A DNA stretch of 64,000 nucleotides from Littorina saxatilis (GCF_037325665.1 NC_090258.1:39295054-39359053), one strand, 5' to 3'; counted from the first letter of the stretch, positions 1 through 19,495 are shown. The notes: a model not told the origin generated them from the sequence alone. Translations and numbers: made by a program.

Positions 1-86
1 AAATAGAGAGAAGAAAATAAAATAATGTGAACATAATAGCAATAAAAGCACTAAGTTGTACACTACTTACTTCACTTATCTTTTCC

Positions 87-95
87 GTCTCTGTC

Positions 96-138
<43 letters not shown>

Positions 139-144
139 GTCTCT

Positions 145-206
<62 letters not shown>
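87..206. repeat. TCTG/TG microsatellite
   Basis: A run of TCTG units passes into a long TG run with one interruption. Short open frames across it on both strands are by-products of the repeat and are not genes. Confidence 0.95.
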
Positions 207-208
<2 letters not shown>

Positions 209-351
209 AACGTTTGTCTTATGGTGTATGTGCACCCTTTCGTACGCTGTGCCCATATGTCAGCGTCTGCCATCATCAACTGGCAGCACAGATCGTAATA
301 CCGTCCAACTTGTCAACTTTCGACCCAACTGTGTGAACCAATGCCAATAAG

Positions 352-720
352 CTGATTTATCTAGCATTGATATCTTTTGAGTTTCGGCCTACTTTTTAGC
401 TTTTATCAGGAGCACTTGAATGGTTCATTCGTATTGCAATTGGTGATAAACAGTCAAACAGTTCGAAGAAGAAAATCGAGCGTGTTTTTGTGTGTTTATA
501 TTTGTTTTTGATTTTTGTTTTTTGTTTTATCAACACATGTTTTTGTGTGTGTTTTTATTTGTATTGATACACCAGATAGATAATGGTATGCGTAGAATGT
601 TCAAGGTAAGTGTGCCATGCTGTTCGTCTTTCCTTGTACGCCCCCCCCCCCCAAACAAAAAAACACACAACAAAAAACACAAAAATACAAACACAAAAAC
701 AACACCTCATGACCTTTGTA
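352..720. other. Non-coding stretch, nothing recognised
   Basis: AT-rich sequence with a poly-C run near 641 and an A/C-rich stretch after it. I see no gene, RNA or clear mobile element here. Confidence 0.5.
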
Positions 721-1451
721 GTTTCCAACCTTGTTCCCTTCCTCTTATTACAAAAGCCTGATTCACATAATTACCATACACAGTAATTGAAAAAAGAGGC
801 CCGGTAGCTCTGGGACACTTGACTGTTTCCAACCTTGTTCCCTTCCTCTTATTACAAAAGCCTGATTCACATAATTACCATACACAGTAATTGATAAAAG
901 GGGCCCGGTAGCTCTGGGACACTTGACTGTTTCCAACCTTGTTCCCTTCCTCTTATTACAAAAGCCTGATGCACATAATTACCACACACAGTAATTGAAA
1001 AAAGGGGCCCGGTAACTCTGGGACATTTGACTGTTTCCAACCTTGTTCCCTTCCTCTTATTACAAAAGCCTGATTCACATAATTACCACACACAGTAATT
1101 GAAAAAAGGGGCCCGGTAACTCTGGGACACTTGACTGTTTCCAACCTTGTTCCCTTCCTCTTATTACAAAGCCTGATTCACATAATTACCACACACACAG
1201 TAATTGAAAAAAGGGGCCCGGTAGCTCTGGGACACTTGACTGTTTCCAACCTTGTTCCCTTCCTCTTATTACAAAAGCCTGATTCACATAATTACCATAC
1301 ACAGTAATTGATAAAAGGGGCCCGGTAGCTCTGGGACACTTGACTGTTTCCAACCTTGTTCCCTTCCTCTTATTACAAAAGCCTGATTCACATAATTACC
1401 ATACACAGTAATTGAAAAAAGGGGCCCGGTCGCTCTGGGACACTTGACTGT
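721..1451. repeat. Seven tandem 104-bp units
   Basis: The phrase GTTTCCAACCTTG recurs at 721, 825, 929, 1033, 1137, 1242 and 1346, giving seven units of 104-105 bp that differ by only a few bases. Each unit ends in a GGGCCCGGTAGCTCTGGGA-like segment. That same segment forms the start of the SINE that follows at about 1420, so the array appears to have grown by tandem duplication of the SINE head plus its upstream flank. Confidence 0.95.
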
Positions 1452-1740
1452 TCATACACGGATCACGTACGGGTTCGAATCCGGGCTGGTACGGACGCGG
1501 GTCAACCTTATGTGTAGACTCAGATACCGTATCCATCCTTGTCCCAACCCCATGTTTCCACCGTGGCATGTCAAAGACCTCGGTCATTCTACATGCCCGA
1601 AGTACTAGTGGCTGACTACACCTAAACAAGTACACAAGTGGGTAGCGCGACTCTGTTGCTGCTATCTTACCACTGCGAGGAGGCGATCCCAACGGATGGC
1701 AAAGTAATGGAAATAAAATGAAACAAAAATAAACGTTTGT
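1420..1740 (+). mobile_element. tRNA-headed SINE
   Basis: A box-B-like GGTTCGAATCC lies at about 1472, roughly 40 bases after an A-box-like region, which is the spacing of an RNA polymerase III internal promoter. A long body and an A-rich 3' end (about 1700-1735) follow. The body looks like the conserved-core SINEs widespread in molluscs (RUDI/V-SINE or Nin-DC types), but I cannot choose between these without a search. No intact tRNA cloverleaf can be drawn, so it is not a tRNA gene. Confidence 0.7.
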
Positions 1741-1902
1741 TATGGTTTTAAAATCGAACACGCAGTATTTTTTTGCCGTTATCCCTCCACGCACAGGAAT
1801 GCTTTAATGTGGACCCACCATAATCACCATCACTGCCAGCACCGCCACCAACAACAACCACAACTAAACAACCAATCATCTATCCCGAAACGTAACACTC
1901 AC

Positions 1903-8826
<6,924 letters not shown>

Positions 8827-8829
8827 TTT

Positions 8830-9480
8830 GGGTACTCTTGGAATTCCCAACCTCTCGAACCTCAATCAAACACTCATCAATCTTCTTGTCGATGTTTGTT
8901 TATCTGTTACATTTCTTAATGATGTTAACCGCATCTAAATCACAAAAACAGAGAGAGGGAAGGTACACCGGATGATCTTTATATTAGTTCTATTTCAGCC
9001 GTAAAGACTTAAAATCAGCACTTTTTTTCTCTCAAGGTGAAACAATTCTATTCCTCTCCACGTGGTTTGAACAGAACGCTAGTATTTCATCAACCTGTCC
9101 CGAAAACTACTCCAGGTCTCGTTTGTAGCCAAAGGGTTTTGCCACTCTTCTGCTCGAGATAGAAGTTATCAATCGGCGTTTCCAATGGAGATAAGCCCAC
9201 GCGCATGCGTCGTGACCTGAACAGGGTCACGTTGAAACACGACTGTCGTTGGGAGTTCCCATCCTAAAATCATCAAATCTCATACTAAAACAGATCTTGG
9301 CTTCACGATTTCGACTGGAGTATTTCCCCCGTTCTTTTTTGTTTTAAAAGAACGACACCCGTATTTTCCGCCGGTTTGGTCGTGAACGAATCCGCAAGGA
9401 TTGAAGCGTTATCAGCAGGTTTTCATTTGATGGACACAAATGAAGCCATAAAGGTGAACCTCGCGTACTGACTTAATAAG
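8830..9480. other. Upstream flank of the repeat/NRF gene
   Basis: This holds the presumed 5' UTR and promoter region of the minus-strand gene starting at 8826. I see no clear TATA box or initiator that I would defend, and no other gene. Confidence 0.35.
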
Positions 9481-9483
9481 GAT

Positions 9484-9594
9484 ACTACTACTACTACTAT
9501 TACTACCACTTCTGCTGCAACTACTACTACTGCAACTACTACTACTACCACTACTACTACCACTACTACTACCACTACAACTACACGTACTATT
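9484..9594. repeat. ACT trinucleotide repeat
   Basis: ACT/CTA units with small interruptions. Confidence 0.95.
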
Positions 9595-9599
9595 ACTCC

Positions 9600-10075
9600 T
9601 TAAAAATTAGCTATTTCTACCCGTAAATGGTTTCAAGCGCATACAATGCAAAAACAGTAAGTAAAAAAAACATACGCAAAACAAACAAATCACTGAATAA
9701 ATCAGAGTGGACTGAGCTTACGCAAAAAACATGATATAATGTATAACCCAATCCATTATAGGCAAACACAAATATTGGAGAGAGCACGAAACGCTTGTAT
9801 TCTTGCAGTGAAATACTGCTTTCCATCTTGACCTTATCACGCGAAACTGCAACGTCGTTTGTAGCCTGTCAATGGCCCCACTACCTCATGGAGAACGAAC
9901 ATTGAGGTATAACGCATGCTATAAGTTTGATTAAATGGACAAATATGCCGCGACTGGGTAAAACATGCACGAATGACAACGGCTGTCACATTCGTGATGA
10001 AGGCTATATAATTATATCATTGTAACTTGCCAGCGAGAGTGGTCCAAACTTAGTCGATCGTTCAAGATTATTCAT
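9600..10075. other. Non-coding stretch, nothing recognised
   Basis: AT-rich single-copy-looking sequence without a supported gene. Confidence 0.4.
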
Positions 10076-10077
10076 CC

Positions 10078-10448
10078 TTCTTCTTCTTCTGCGTTCGTGG
10101 GCTGAAACTCCCACGTACACTCGTGTTTTTTGCACGAGTGGAATTTTACGTGTATGACCGTTTTTTACCCCGCCATTTAGGCAGCCATACGCCGTTTTCG
10201 GAGGAAGCATGCTGGGTATTTTCGTGTTTCTATAACCCACCGAACTCTGACATGGATAACAGGATCTTTTTCGTGCGCACTTGGTCTTGTGCTTGCGTGT
10301 ACACACGGGGGTGTTCGGACACCGAGGAGAGTCTGCACACAAAGTTGACTCTGAGAAATAAATCTCTCGCCGAACGTGGGGACGAACTCACGCTGACAGC
10401 GGCCAACTGGATACAAATCCAGCGCGCTACCGACTGAGCTACATCCCC
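10078..10448 (-). mobile_element. tRNA-derived SINE
   Basis: On the minus strand it begins GGGGATGTAGCTCAGTCGGT, then AGCGCGCTGG, which is a clear tRNA D-arm with an A box. A box-B-like GTGAGTTCGTCCC follows, then a body, and the tail is a run of AAG units (10078-10092). The anticodon and T arms have decayed, so it is a SINE and not a tRNA gene. Confidence 0.85.
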
Positions 10449-10504
10449 GCCCGATTATTCATCCAACCGCATTATCATTTACTCAAAATCCATCCAACTG
10501 CATT

Positions 10505-10790
10505 GTTATGTGACAGGGAGACTACCGTCGCCCTTCACAGCAGACTCTGCAGAGTTGTTCGCCTTAGAAGCTGCGAGCTATTTATAGCTCGCAAGGCAAC
10601 ACCTGTGGATTGTAGAGTTCTGTATGTGATGGGGCCTGGCGGCTTTTGTCTCTCTGTATATTCATGGATTCCTTTGCGAATGCATAACAGTTTTTATAGG
10701 GCTTAGAAATAAGCTATAAAATTCTCAATCATGTTTGATTGGACTTTGCCTCCAAATGTGATTGTGGTGTTTCGGCACTCGGTTACAGTT
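10505..10790. repeat. Dispersed repeat shared with the fucosyltransferase 5' region
   Basis: It holds three blocks also found at 60.29-60.66 kb. Block A (10511-10562) matches 60488-60540 in the same direction. Block C (10597-10650) matches 60600-60660 inverted. Block B (10760-10787) matches 60289-60316 in the same direction. Between A and C lies a near-perfect palindrome, GCGAGCTATTTATAGCTCGC. Block order differs between the two loci. Confidence 0.7.
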
Positions 10791-10799
10791 TAAAATTCA

Positions 10800-11740
10800 A
10801 AACTCACTCAACCGCATCATAATAAACTCAAAGGTGAATGTGCGTTATACGTCTGTCACTTTATGACATGTTGCCTGTATTTTAAGGGGAGTGGGAGGGG
10901 CTGGTGCCTTCAAAAATCAAGGTTAACGCTCAAGCCTTTATTTCAACCTCTCTAATCTAATCTGACCGGTAGAGACACCCCCACCAGTGCTGTGTTTGCA
11001 CGCCTGTGTGACGAGGTTGGTGGGTCTGTCGTATGTCAGCGTTGGCGGTCACTCACATTGTTTCACACAGTCCGTTGAAACATCGTGTCATCACCACGCC
11101 ATTAACACGTCATATAGGTCTGTCGTCATGACGTGTACATGCACTACAAACCCATCCAGAACATTCGAATAGAATGCCACTCGTTATGGAGAAGGTTGTT
11201 AGCTTATAGGTAATGAACGTATAGTCAGGTTATAACAACACACGAAGAGAAGGAGTACATTGGAACTTATTTTTCACGAAATAAGTTTTTTTTATTATGT
11301 CAAAATAAAACAAAAAGCTGGATTTATTCTGTCTTTCTTCGTTCGGAAATATCTTGCTTCTGAACATCACGAGGTCCAAGCGCGTTCCCCCGGACAAGAT
11401 TTTTTACTTTATTTATTTATTTATTTAATTTTTTTTTTAATAAGATGAACATTTTAACAAGATTCGACCTAACAACTATAAAAAGATAGGTTATTTTAGG
11501 ACCTTCTTCACTTTACTGTGATAGACCTAAATGTGAAAAAAAAATCCAAAAAAATCCACCAACCCAGCACTAAAGCACTAAGGTAACAGAGAAAAGCGTC
11601 AAGTTGTTACTGTATGCTCTTAAACAACAAGCAGACAATCTGAAAGTTTGAGGTTTTACATCGTGTTTGGAATTTTCTTTTATGTTATAGACAGAAAAAG
11701 GTGCGATGATGGAAAAGATAGGGGATATGCGGCGGAAGGA
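10800..11740. other. Non-coding stretch, nothing recognised
   Basis: AT-rich, with a TTTA/poly-T run near 11400-11440. No gene or terminal inverted repeat matching the adjacent transposon was found. Confidence 0.4.
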
Positions 11741-11774
11741 GGGTGTGTGTGTGTGTCACTGTGTGTGTGTGTGT

Positions 11775-11813
<39 letters not shown>

Positions 11814-11882
11814 TGTGTGTGTGTGTGTGAGTGTGTGTGTGTGTGAGTGAGTGTGTATGTGTGTGTGAGTGTGTGTGTGTGT

Positions 11883-11965
<83 letters not shown>

Positions 11966-13898
11966 TGTGTGTGTGTGATTCCATAGCCTTGGGCATTGCC
12001 ACAAGGACATGACGAAGAGTAGCCAGTGATTCCATAGCCTTGGGCATTGCCACAAGGACATGACGAAGAGTAGCCAGTGATTCCATAGCCTTGGGCATTG
12101 CCACAAGGACATGACGAAGAGTAGCCAGTGATTCCATAGCCTTGGGCATTGCCACAAGGACATGACGAAGAGTAGCCAGTGATTCCATAGCCTTGGGCAT
12201 TGCCACAAGGACATGACGAAGAGTAGCCAGTGATTCCATAGCCTTGGGCATTGCCACAAGGACATGACGAAGAGTAGCCAGTGATTCCATAGCCTTGGGC
12301 ATTGCCACAAGGACATGACGAAGAGTAGCCAGTGATTCCATAGCCTTGGGCATTGCCACAAGGACATGACGAAGAGTAGCCAGTGATTCCATAGCCTTGG
12401 CATATGTTGGTGGTGTTGTGGTTTCCTCTTCTTCCTCTTCACTGTCTGTATCCACTGGATCAGTTTTCAAAGATGATTGGATGTCCTGGACGATACCATC
12501 AGCAGTCAGTGGAGCTGAGGTAGAGATGTCATCGTCCACCTCCAGGAAGAGACGGAGGGCTTCATCATCGGCTGGCATGTTGCTGGCTTGGAGGTTGGCA
12601 ACCAGCTGGGCAAGTGGCAGGTCATCCTCAGGGTCATCCTCACATATGATTGTGGCTTGATCCTTGAAGAATCCACAGTGCTTGAAGCAGTTGGCGACAG
12701 TACTTGGCTTGACTTTGGTCCAGGCATCCTTGAGAGCAGACATGCAGTCTAGCAGGGTCCATATGACGGCCTCCTTCTTCTCCACAGCAGGAAGCAGACC
12801 ACGCTTCACATAAAGATGCCTGTAATGAACCTTGAGGTTTTGGATGATCCCTTGGTCCATTGGCTGTGTGACGCTTGTTGTGTTTGGTGGAAGGAAGATT
12901 ACCTTGGTGGCCTTGAGTGCTGGGACTGTCGGATGGGCGGGGCAGTTGTCCATGATGAGGGCTATCTTTCTCCCACGGATGGCCATCTTCTGGTCCAGCT
13001 TGTTGACCCAGGATGTGAAGAGTGCAGAGTCCATCCAGGCCCTCTTTTGGTGCTTGTACTCTGTTGGGAGGCGGTTCATGTCCATCCCCTTGAAGCATCT
13101 GGGCCTAGCAAACTTGCCTATGACAAGAAGAGGGAGCTTCTCTGTGCCTGACATGTTAGCACATGGAAGAACTGTGACCCGCTCCTTGCTTCGCTTCCCA
13201 CCAGAGCAGGATTCTCCCTTGAGGACAAAGGACTTGTTGGGCTGAAGTTTCCAGAAGAGGCCTGTCTCGTCACAGTTAAAGATGTCCTCGGGCTGGTAGT
13301 CAGACAAGATGGTGGCAAGGGGGCCTGTTGTCCACTGCGTCACATCCTCCTGGTTGACAGCTCCAGCTTCTCCACAGATGCTGCGCCAGACATAGCCATG
13401 CCTCTGCTTGAAGCGATGGAGCCAACCATTGCTGGCACTGAAGTTGCTGTGACCAAACTTCTTGCTGAAGTCTTGAGCCTGGTCTTGCAGGATGGGTCCA
13501 CTGATGGGAACAGGTGATGAAGAAGAGCGGACATCCTTGAACCACACGTCCAGGGCTTTCTCCACGTCTGAGTACTGTGCTGTTCTCATCCTCTTAGAGG
13601 CTGGGGAGAAGTTGGAGGCTTCATAATTGGACTTGATCTTGTCCTTTTGGTTCAGCCAGGTGGAGAGTGTGTTTGGCTTGACGTTAAAGTCTTTGGCAAT
13701 TTGACCTTTCTTCTTGTTCCCCTTCTCCACTTCAAGGATTGCCTTGTACTTGGTCTCTAGGGTTTGAGTGTCCAATTTCCTTTTGCAAGAATGACTTTGC
13801 CGAGGAGTGGCTGGCCTTTGGGGAGCTGTGGCAGGGGAGGCAGAGGTAGAAGGCTGTTCTCCTCTGGCAGGAGAGGCTGATGCAAATGTTCCGTCCAT
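11685..13898 (-). CDS. Pogo/Tigger-type transposase (Tc1/mariner superfamily)
   Basis: I place the start at the ATG at 13898 (MDGTFASASPARGEQ). The order is a CENP-B-like helix-turn-helix (LETKYKAILEVEKGNKKKGQ to LSTWLNQK), a second CENP-B-type DNA-binding domain (AQYSDVEKALDVWF to WLHRFKQRHG), and a DDE_1 catalytic domain. Its acidic residues are visible in NCDETGLFWKL, LIMDNCPAHP and MDQGIIQNLK, the DDD pattern of pogo elements. The catalytic core reads without a break. After the acidic DSEEEEEETTTPP region the frame enters the 51-bp minisatellite and then the GT tract. The natural C-terminus is therefore lost or replaced, and the His/Thr tail is not real protein design. Confidence 0.9.
11742..11977. 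repeat. GT microsatellite
   Basis: About 235 bp of GT with GAGTG and GTATG interruptions. It reads through the transposase frame as His/Thr codons. Confidence 0.97.
11976..12402. repeat. 51-bp minisatellite inside the transposase ORF
   Basis: TGATTCCATAGCC recurs exactly every 51 bases from 11976 to 12384, giving eight full units and a partial ninth. The copies look identical. Because 51 is a multiple of three, each unit adds the same 17 residues (KAMESLATLRHVLVAMP) to the transposase C-terminal region. Confidence 0.97.
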
Positions 13899-13917
13899 GT
13901 TAAGATGTGGCAGTAGC

Positions 13918-14205
13918 GTGTAGGCAATCAAATGCTGAATGAAAACTACAGTAACATCAGAGCCCAGGCTTTTACACACGTATACTGCCATGAAGAAAAT
14001 GAAAATGAAAAAATCTCTAAAAGCTCAGCCTGAGCGAAATTGTTAGTAACAGTTCAGTGTGCGTACATGTACTTAGTGGTACAGTACGTATTTGAATAGT
14101 ACTCAGGTGTCACGCTGTTGGCAGTATAAAAGCGTGGGCTCTGATGTTTGTTTCCATTCAGCATTTGATTGCCTACATGTATTTGAATACTACTCAGGTG
14201 TCACT
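13918..14205. repeat. Inverted and direct duplication upstream of the transposase
   Basis: GTAGGCAATCAAATGCTGAA and the following ~70 bases (13920-13992) reappear inverted at about 14124-14180. GAATA(G/C)TACTCAGGTGTCAC occurs twice in direct order, near 14093 and 14184. Confidence 0.8.
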
Positions 14206-14614
14206 CTGGTGAGATTTTTTTCATTTTCTTCATTTATTCGACTTATGCGGGCTGTTTTGGGGTCAAGGGGTCGTGAAATAACATCGAGTTATCAATATAT
14301 TTGTCTTAATGAAGCTTCGAGTTATCAATAATTTATTTACTATGAAAGAGAGAGCAGTTTGCAGGGCCCCAGAAAAAAGTCGAGTTATGACGAAATTCGT
14401 ACTATCCGAGCTCGTGCTATAAGGGTTGGTCTGTATATGCTATGCTACATTTCTAGTACTGTCCCAGCACTAGTGACTATTTTGGGACATGACGTCGTTA
14501 TGTGCTAAGATCCCATTTTGCAACACATTACGGGTTTTTACAGCGCATGGTTGTGCACAACTTATTGTCGGCCATTTTGGAAGTTAATGAATCTGTAACA
14601 AGTCTCATATTTAA

Positions 14615-15912
14615 AGGCACAGTAAGCCTCCCGTAAACCATCACAGAGCTCCCCGAGCGTCTACATACAGTACAAGCATACTTCCATTTGAACGCTCACC
14701 GAACGGGAACATCCTGGCTGCTTTCTGTCGAGCGTGAGAAATTTTCAAAGAATTTATTTTCGTGGACTTGCTCCTCTACAACAATGGCGCCTCGTTTTGG
14801 TGCTGGACGGCTGTTATGAATATGTGACCCTCCACCACGGGATGAGTCGCATGTCATCTTTGCATGATTTTAATAGTTTTACATTTTCCTAAAGAGTGTT
14901 TTATGCTCTATCCAGTGGTAAAAACCGTTTTAGAAAAGAGCGAAAACTGTTCGAGTTATAAGCCTGTGACTAAGGTGACCCTCACACTTTTACCACAGTC
15001 CCCCCGGACTTATAATTATTAAGCCTAGCGCAGAACCGCGCGAGGTGACATGCGACTCATTTCGTGGTGGAGGGTCACATATTCAATACCGGAAATCACG
15101 CCCGGACAGTAAGCCTCCCGTAAACCATCACAGATACTGTCAGGCTTTTACACACAGTACAAACACCCTTCCATTTGAACGCTCACCAAACGGAAACATC
15201 CTAGGTGCCCTACGTAAAGAGCGAGCAATTTTTAAAGAATTAATTTTGCAGATTGTCTCGAACACTTTTTGGACCCATCCTGAACTCAGGTCAAAAATGA
15301 GTTACTTCCCTTCTGGTCTCATTCTATCGATGTAAACTGGCGATAGCCGTGGATCGATGAATATCAGAATGTTTTTGGACCGTGGTGCGTTTTTGCGCTA
15401 GACCAAACTTTTAAAATCTAAATAATAAATTGACAGGTTGTTACACAAACATTCTTTAATCATAAAAGAATTCTCAAGTTTTTTCATCGAAGTTGTGAAA
15501 GTTTAAAAAAAGAAAAGCCCGGAAGCAGGGTCACGCAAGGGTCGTAGCAGACGACGGTTTATGCATATCGCCGTTCCTCTCAACAGTCAAAAGCCATCGC
15601 TAGAGTTCTTGTGAACCACAGCCGTTTGTTTCGTACATAAAAACGTGATATTGTAGATAAGCTCACATCGAGTCGCATTCAAATGACTAACTGACGACTA
15701 CATTGTGAAAAAGGGAAACTGGATCACACGGGTTCACGATGGCTCAGGGGTAAGATAAACCACGCAAAAATAAATTCTTTGAAAATTGTTCGCTCTTTAC
15801 GGAGGGCACCTAGGATGTCCTCAATCGGTGAGTGTTTAAATGAAAGGGTGTTTGTACTGTGTGTAAAAGCCTGACCGTATCTGTGATGGTTTACGGGAGG
15901 CTTACTGTGCCT
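14615..15912. mobile_element. TTAA-flanked long-TIR element, copy 1
   Basis: The ends AGGCACAGTAAGCCTCC and its inverse are flanked by TTAA (14611-14614 and 15913-15916), as in piggyBac or Kolobok elements. A second, better-matching copy of the terminal repeat lies inside at about 15108-15235 and pairs with the right end over roughly 120 bp or more (right end about 15775-15912). There is no transposase, so it is non-autonomous. It is interrupted by a MITE at 14823-15079. Confidence 0.85.
14823..15079. mobile_element. 257-bp MITE nested in the TTAA element
   Basis: The 34-bp ends TGTGACCCTCCACCACG... are inverted copies with two mismatches, flanked by TA. The second copy of the host element (near 37245) keeps the uninterrupted site GAATATTCAAT, which confirms both borders. 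Confidence 0.95.
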
Positions 15913-16089
15913 TTAAATAAACCGCTGTGCATCTTTTTACATACACACAAACAACAGGCAGCTGCGGCGATGGTTGTGTATTCTGTTGCAAGGGATGCTG
16001 AATATGTTAGTCATCACCATAAGTTTGAGCTTGTTGTAGATCCTTAACATGTATTATTATGCATCATCCATAAATTGTTGAATAAACAC

Positions 16090-16240
16090 TGTTTAAACCA
16101 ATATGCCCAAGAGGTTTTATCCCCCCGGACATGGAGTATGACTACCTCATTGGCGGAGAAAAAATGGCCAAACGAGTGAATGCGCAAATCCAGAGTGTAC
16201 GCTGGTGTTGCAGCCAATGAACCCAGAAGACGGAGACAGA
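16090..16240 (+). mobile_element. Diverged SINE fragment
   Basis: Read in reverse complement it resembles the 3' half of the SINE at 10078-10448 (ACTACCTCATTGG, GTGTACGCTGG and CAGCCAATGAACCCAGAAGA correspond in order). The match is partial and old. Confidence 0.45.
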
Positions 16241-16399
16241 CTCCATACCAACATGTACCGAGGTCGTACACTGTCGTTACGTTGTTACCAATTAGTATTA
16301 TAGTTGATCTGGAAGTAGATGAGCTGTCAGGGCCTCCTGTCAACGACTGCCAACAGAACAGCCTGCAGAAGGGTTTCTGCCTCTTCTGCCCTCACATGC

Positions 16400-16666
16400 C
16401 CCCCCCCCCTCCCCCCCATGTCTCAGTCAAGGGACTGATGTTGACGATGATGACGATGATGACGATGTTGATGATGCAGATGATGATGATGATGATGATG
16501 ATGATAATGATGACGACGACGACGATGATGATGATAATGTTGATGATAATGTTGATGATGCAGATGATGATTATAACGATGGGGGCAATTGTCCAGGGTG
16601 GCAGTTGTTCGAGGGGGCGGGGGGGGGGGGGGGGGGGCAACTGACCAGGGGGGGGGGGGGGGGGGG
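16400..16666. repeat. Poly-C, GAT repeat and poly-G cluster
   Basis: A C-run lies at about 16400-16420, GAT/GAC trinucleotides at 16439-16580 and two G-runs at 16616-16666. The overlapping Met/Ile-rich frames are repeat artefacts. Confidence 0.95.
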
Positions 16667-16669
16667 AGG

Positions 16670-17925
16670 CAATTAGCCTGTTTATAATCGTCGTTTTCTT
16701 ATAAAATACTTCTTATTGATTGCAGTGCCTGTTGTGTATGTTATACAGAAGGTCGTGCAAGGTACAATAGAACTTGGCAGCGAGTGGCTAAGTCGGATCA
16801 GCCGAGTTCAGGGCTAGACATGATATATAATTATGAGCGTGCCCCCCAGTTAAGGGCACTGCCAACTTATGGTCAAAGTTATTCCAAGTGTTTAATACGT
16901 TTGTTGGAGAAAGAACATTCTGTCTACATTACATATCTGCAGAAAACTTTTCTAGTCCCATGCACTTTTTATGTTTTGTGATTTTTTGAAATAACCAGGT
17001 GTCTTCTGATTTTGTAAAAATGGGTACAAAAAGATAACGGCTAATATTCGACAATACGAATGTAGTAGCCACTTGCTAGATAATTGTGGGAGAGAGAGTG
17101 AATGTTATACCTGTTAGAACATAGCAAGAAATTACATTTCAAAGCACTTTGGTATGTTTTATACCGTCTTTTTTAATTTATTTTACTTAGCGCAATTACA
17201 TTTTTTCTACATATATAGAGAAGTAAAAAAAATGCCTCAGCGATATTCGGAATTCCTTACAATTTGATATGTTGTAGCTCACTCATTTCTCGAGCTATGG
17301 TTAAAATGTGAATATCAAATCCCATGCCAAAAAATGAAACTGCAGGCAGTTTGTCAACCCTACCCCCTACATTTCGCGGTCGTCATTTTTCATTCCCCAC
17401 ATGCATAGACATCAATACATTTCTGAGATTAAAGCAAGTAGAGCTTTCATATTTCGCATACTTGTAGCCTACGATGTCAACAAAATGTCACCAGCATTCC
17501 ATGACCTTGACCTTTGCACAAGGTCACAGGTGAGCTTCGAGACTTTGTAACCACTTCAGTATTTTGCAAAAACACAAAAAGAAAAGGATAAAAAATCCTA
17601 TACTAAAAGGGTGGTACATTCTGTTTAAAATCCGGAAAATAGAAGATATATGCATTGTTTGAATGGAATGCAGCAAGACATGTACAGTACAAAGAAGTGT
17701 GCAATGTTTTATAGTTATTTTATACGAATTTTCTGAGCGCTATTTCATAAGTAGGCAGCCCCCTTAAGTGCTACTGGGACAGATAAGAAGGCAGTCAGGG
17801 GCACCACTTGAGGCCAAGTCTACTATGCAGGTCATATAGCGTAACCGTTGTTGAACAGTTAAGAATCAGTGCCTCATGATGATGCAATCGAGTCGAATTT
17901 ATAAATGTGTATTTGCGAGAAAATT
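16670..17925. other. Non-coding stretch, nothing recognised
   Basis: About 1.25 kb of AT-rich sequence with only short frames. Two similar C-rich and TTAAG segments near 16840 and 17757 are not convincing element ends. Confidence 0.4.
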
Positions 17926-17929
17926 TTTC

Positions 17930-17930
<1 letters not shown>

Positions 17931-18011
<81 letters not shown>

Positions 18012-18025
18012 ATATATATATAGAG

Positions 18026-18083
<58 letters not shown>

Positions 18084-18112
18084 GTGTGCGTGCGTGCGTG
18101 CATGTGTTTCTG
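17931..18112. repeat. GT microsatellite with central TA/GA block
   Basis: Two long GT runs flank a GCGCGC-GTATATATATAGAGA block. Confidence 0.97.
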
Positions 18113-18251
18113 CATAGCAGACCCGTTTATACTTTTGAAAAACGTTGCAAAGAAAAAGGCTTGCAAACAGTTCAGTCAGATTAATCCATCGTATTTAGGC
18201 AAATGTACCCACATTCAACCCACTCCCTCATGGATGTAAGCCTTACACTGT

Positions 18252-19463
<1,212 letters not shown>

Positions 19464-19495
<32 letters not shown>

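Larger units (their letters stand above)
11976..14433 (-). mobile_element. Pogo-type DNA transposon, 3' end lost
   Basis: The 5' terminus is set at 14433, where the minus strand starts CAGACCAACCCTTATAGCAC next to a TA dinucleotide, as expected for this superfamily. Between the terminus and the ATG lie direct and inverted duplications (13918-14205). No matching inverted terminus was found on the left. The element seems to end in the minisatellite and GT repeat, so it is probably immobile as it stands. Confidence 0.7.

Noticed and set aside
721-1451. Regular direct repeats that might suggest a CRISPR array
   Set aside because: Units are contiguous 104-bp tandem copies without unique spacers, in a eukaryotic genome full of SINEs.
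11742-11977. His/Thr-rich C-terminal domain of the transposase
   Set aside because: It is translation of a GT microsatellite after a minisatellite.
15045-15335. 96-codon frame, also present at 37186-37500
   Set aside because: It lies in the inverted-repeat arms of the TTAA element. The similarity reflects repeat copies, not a conserved protein.
16180-16644. 154-codon Met-rich frame
   Set aside because: It is mostly a GAT repeat plus poly-C and poly-G runs.
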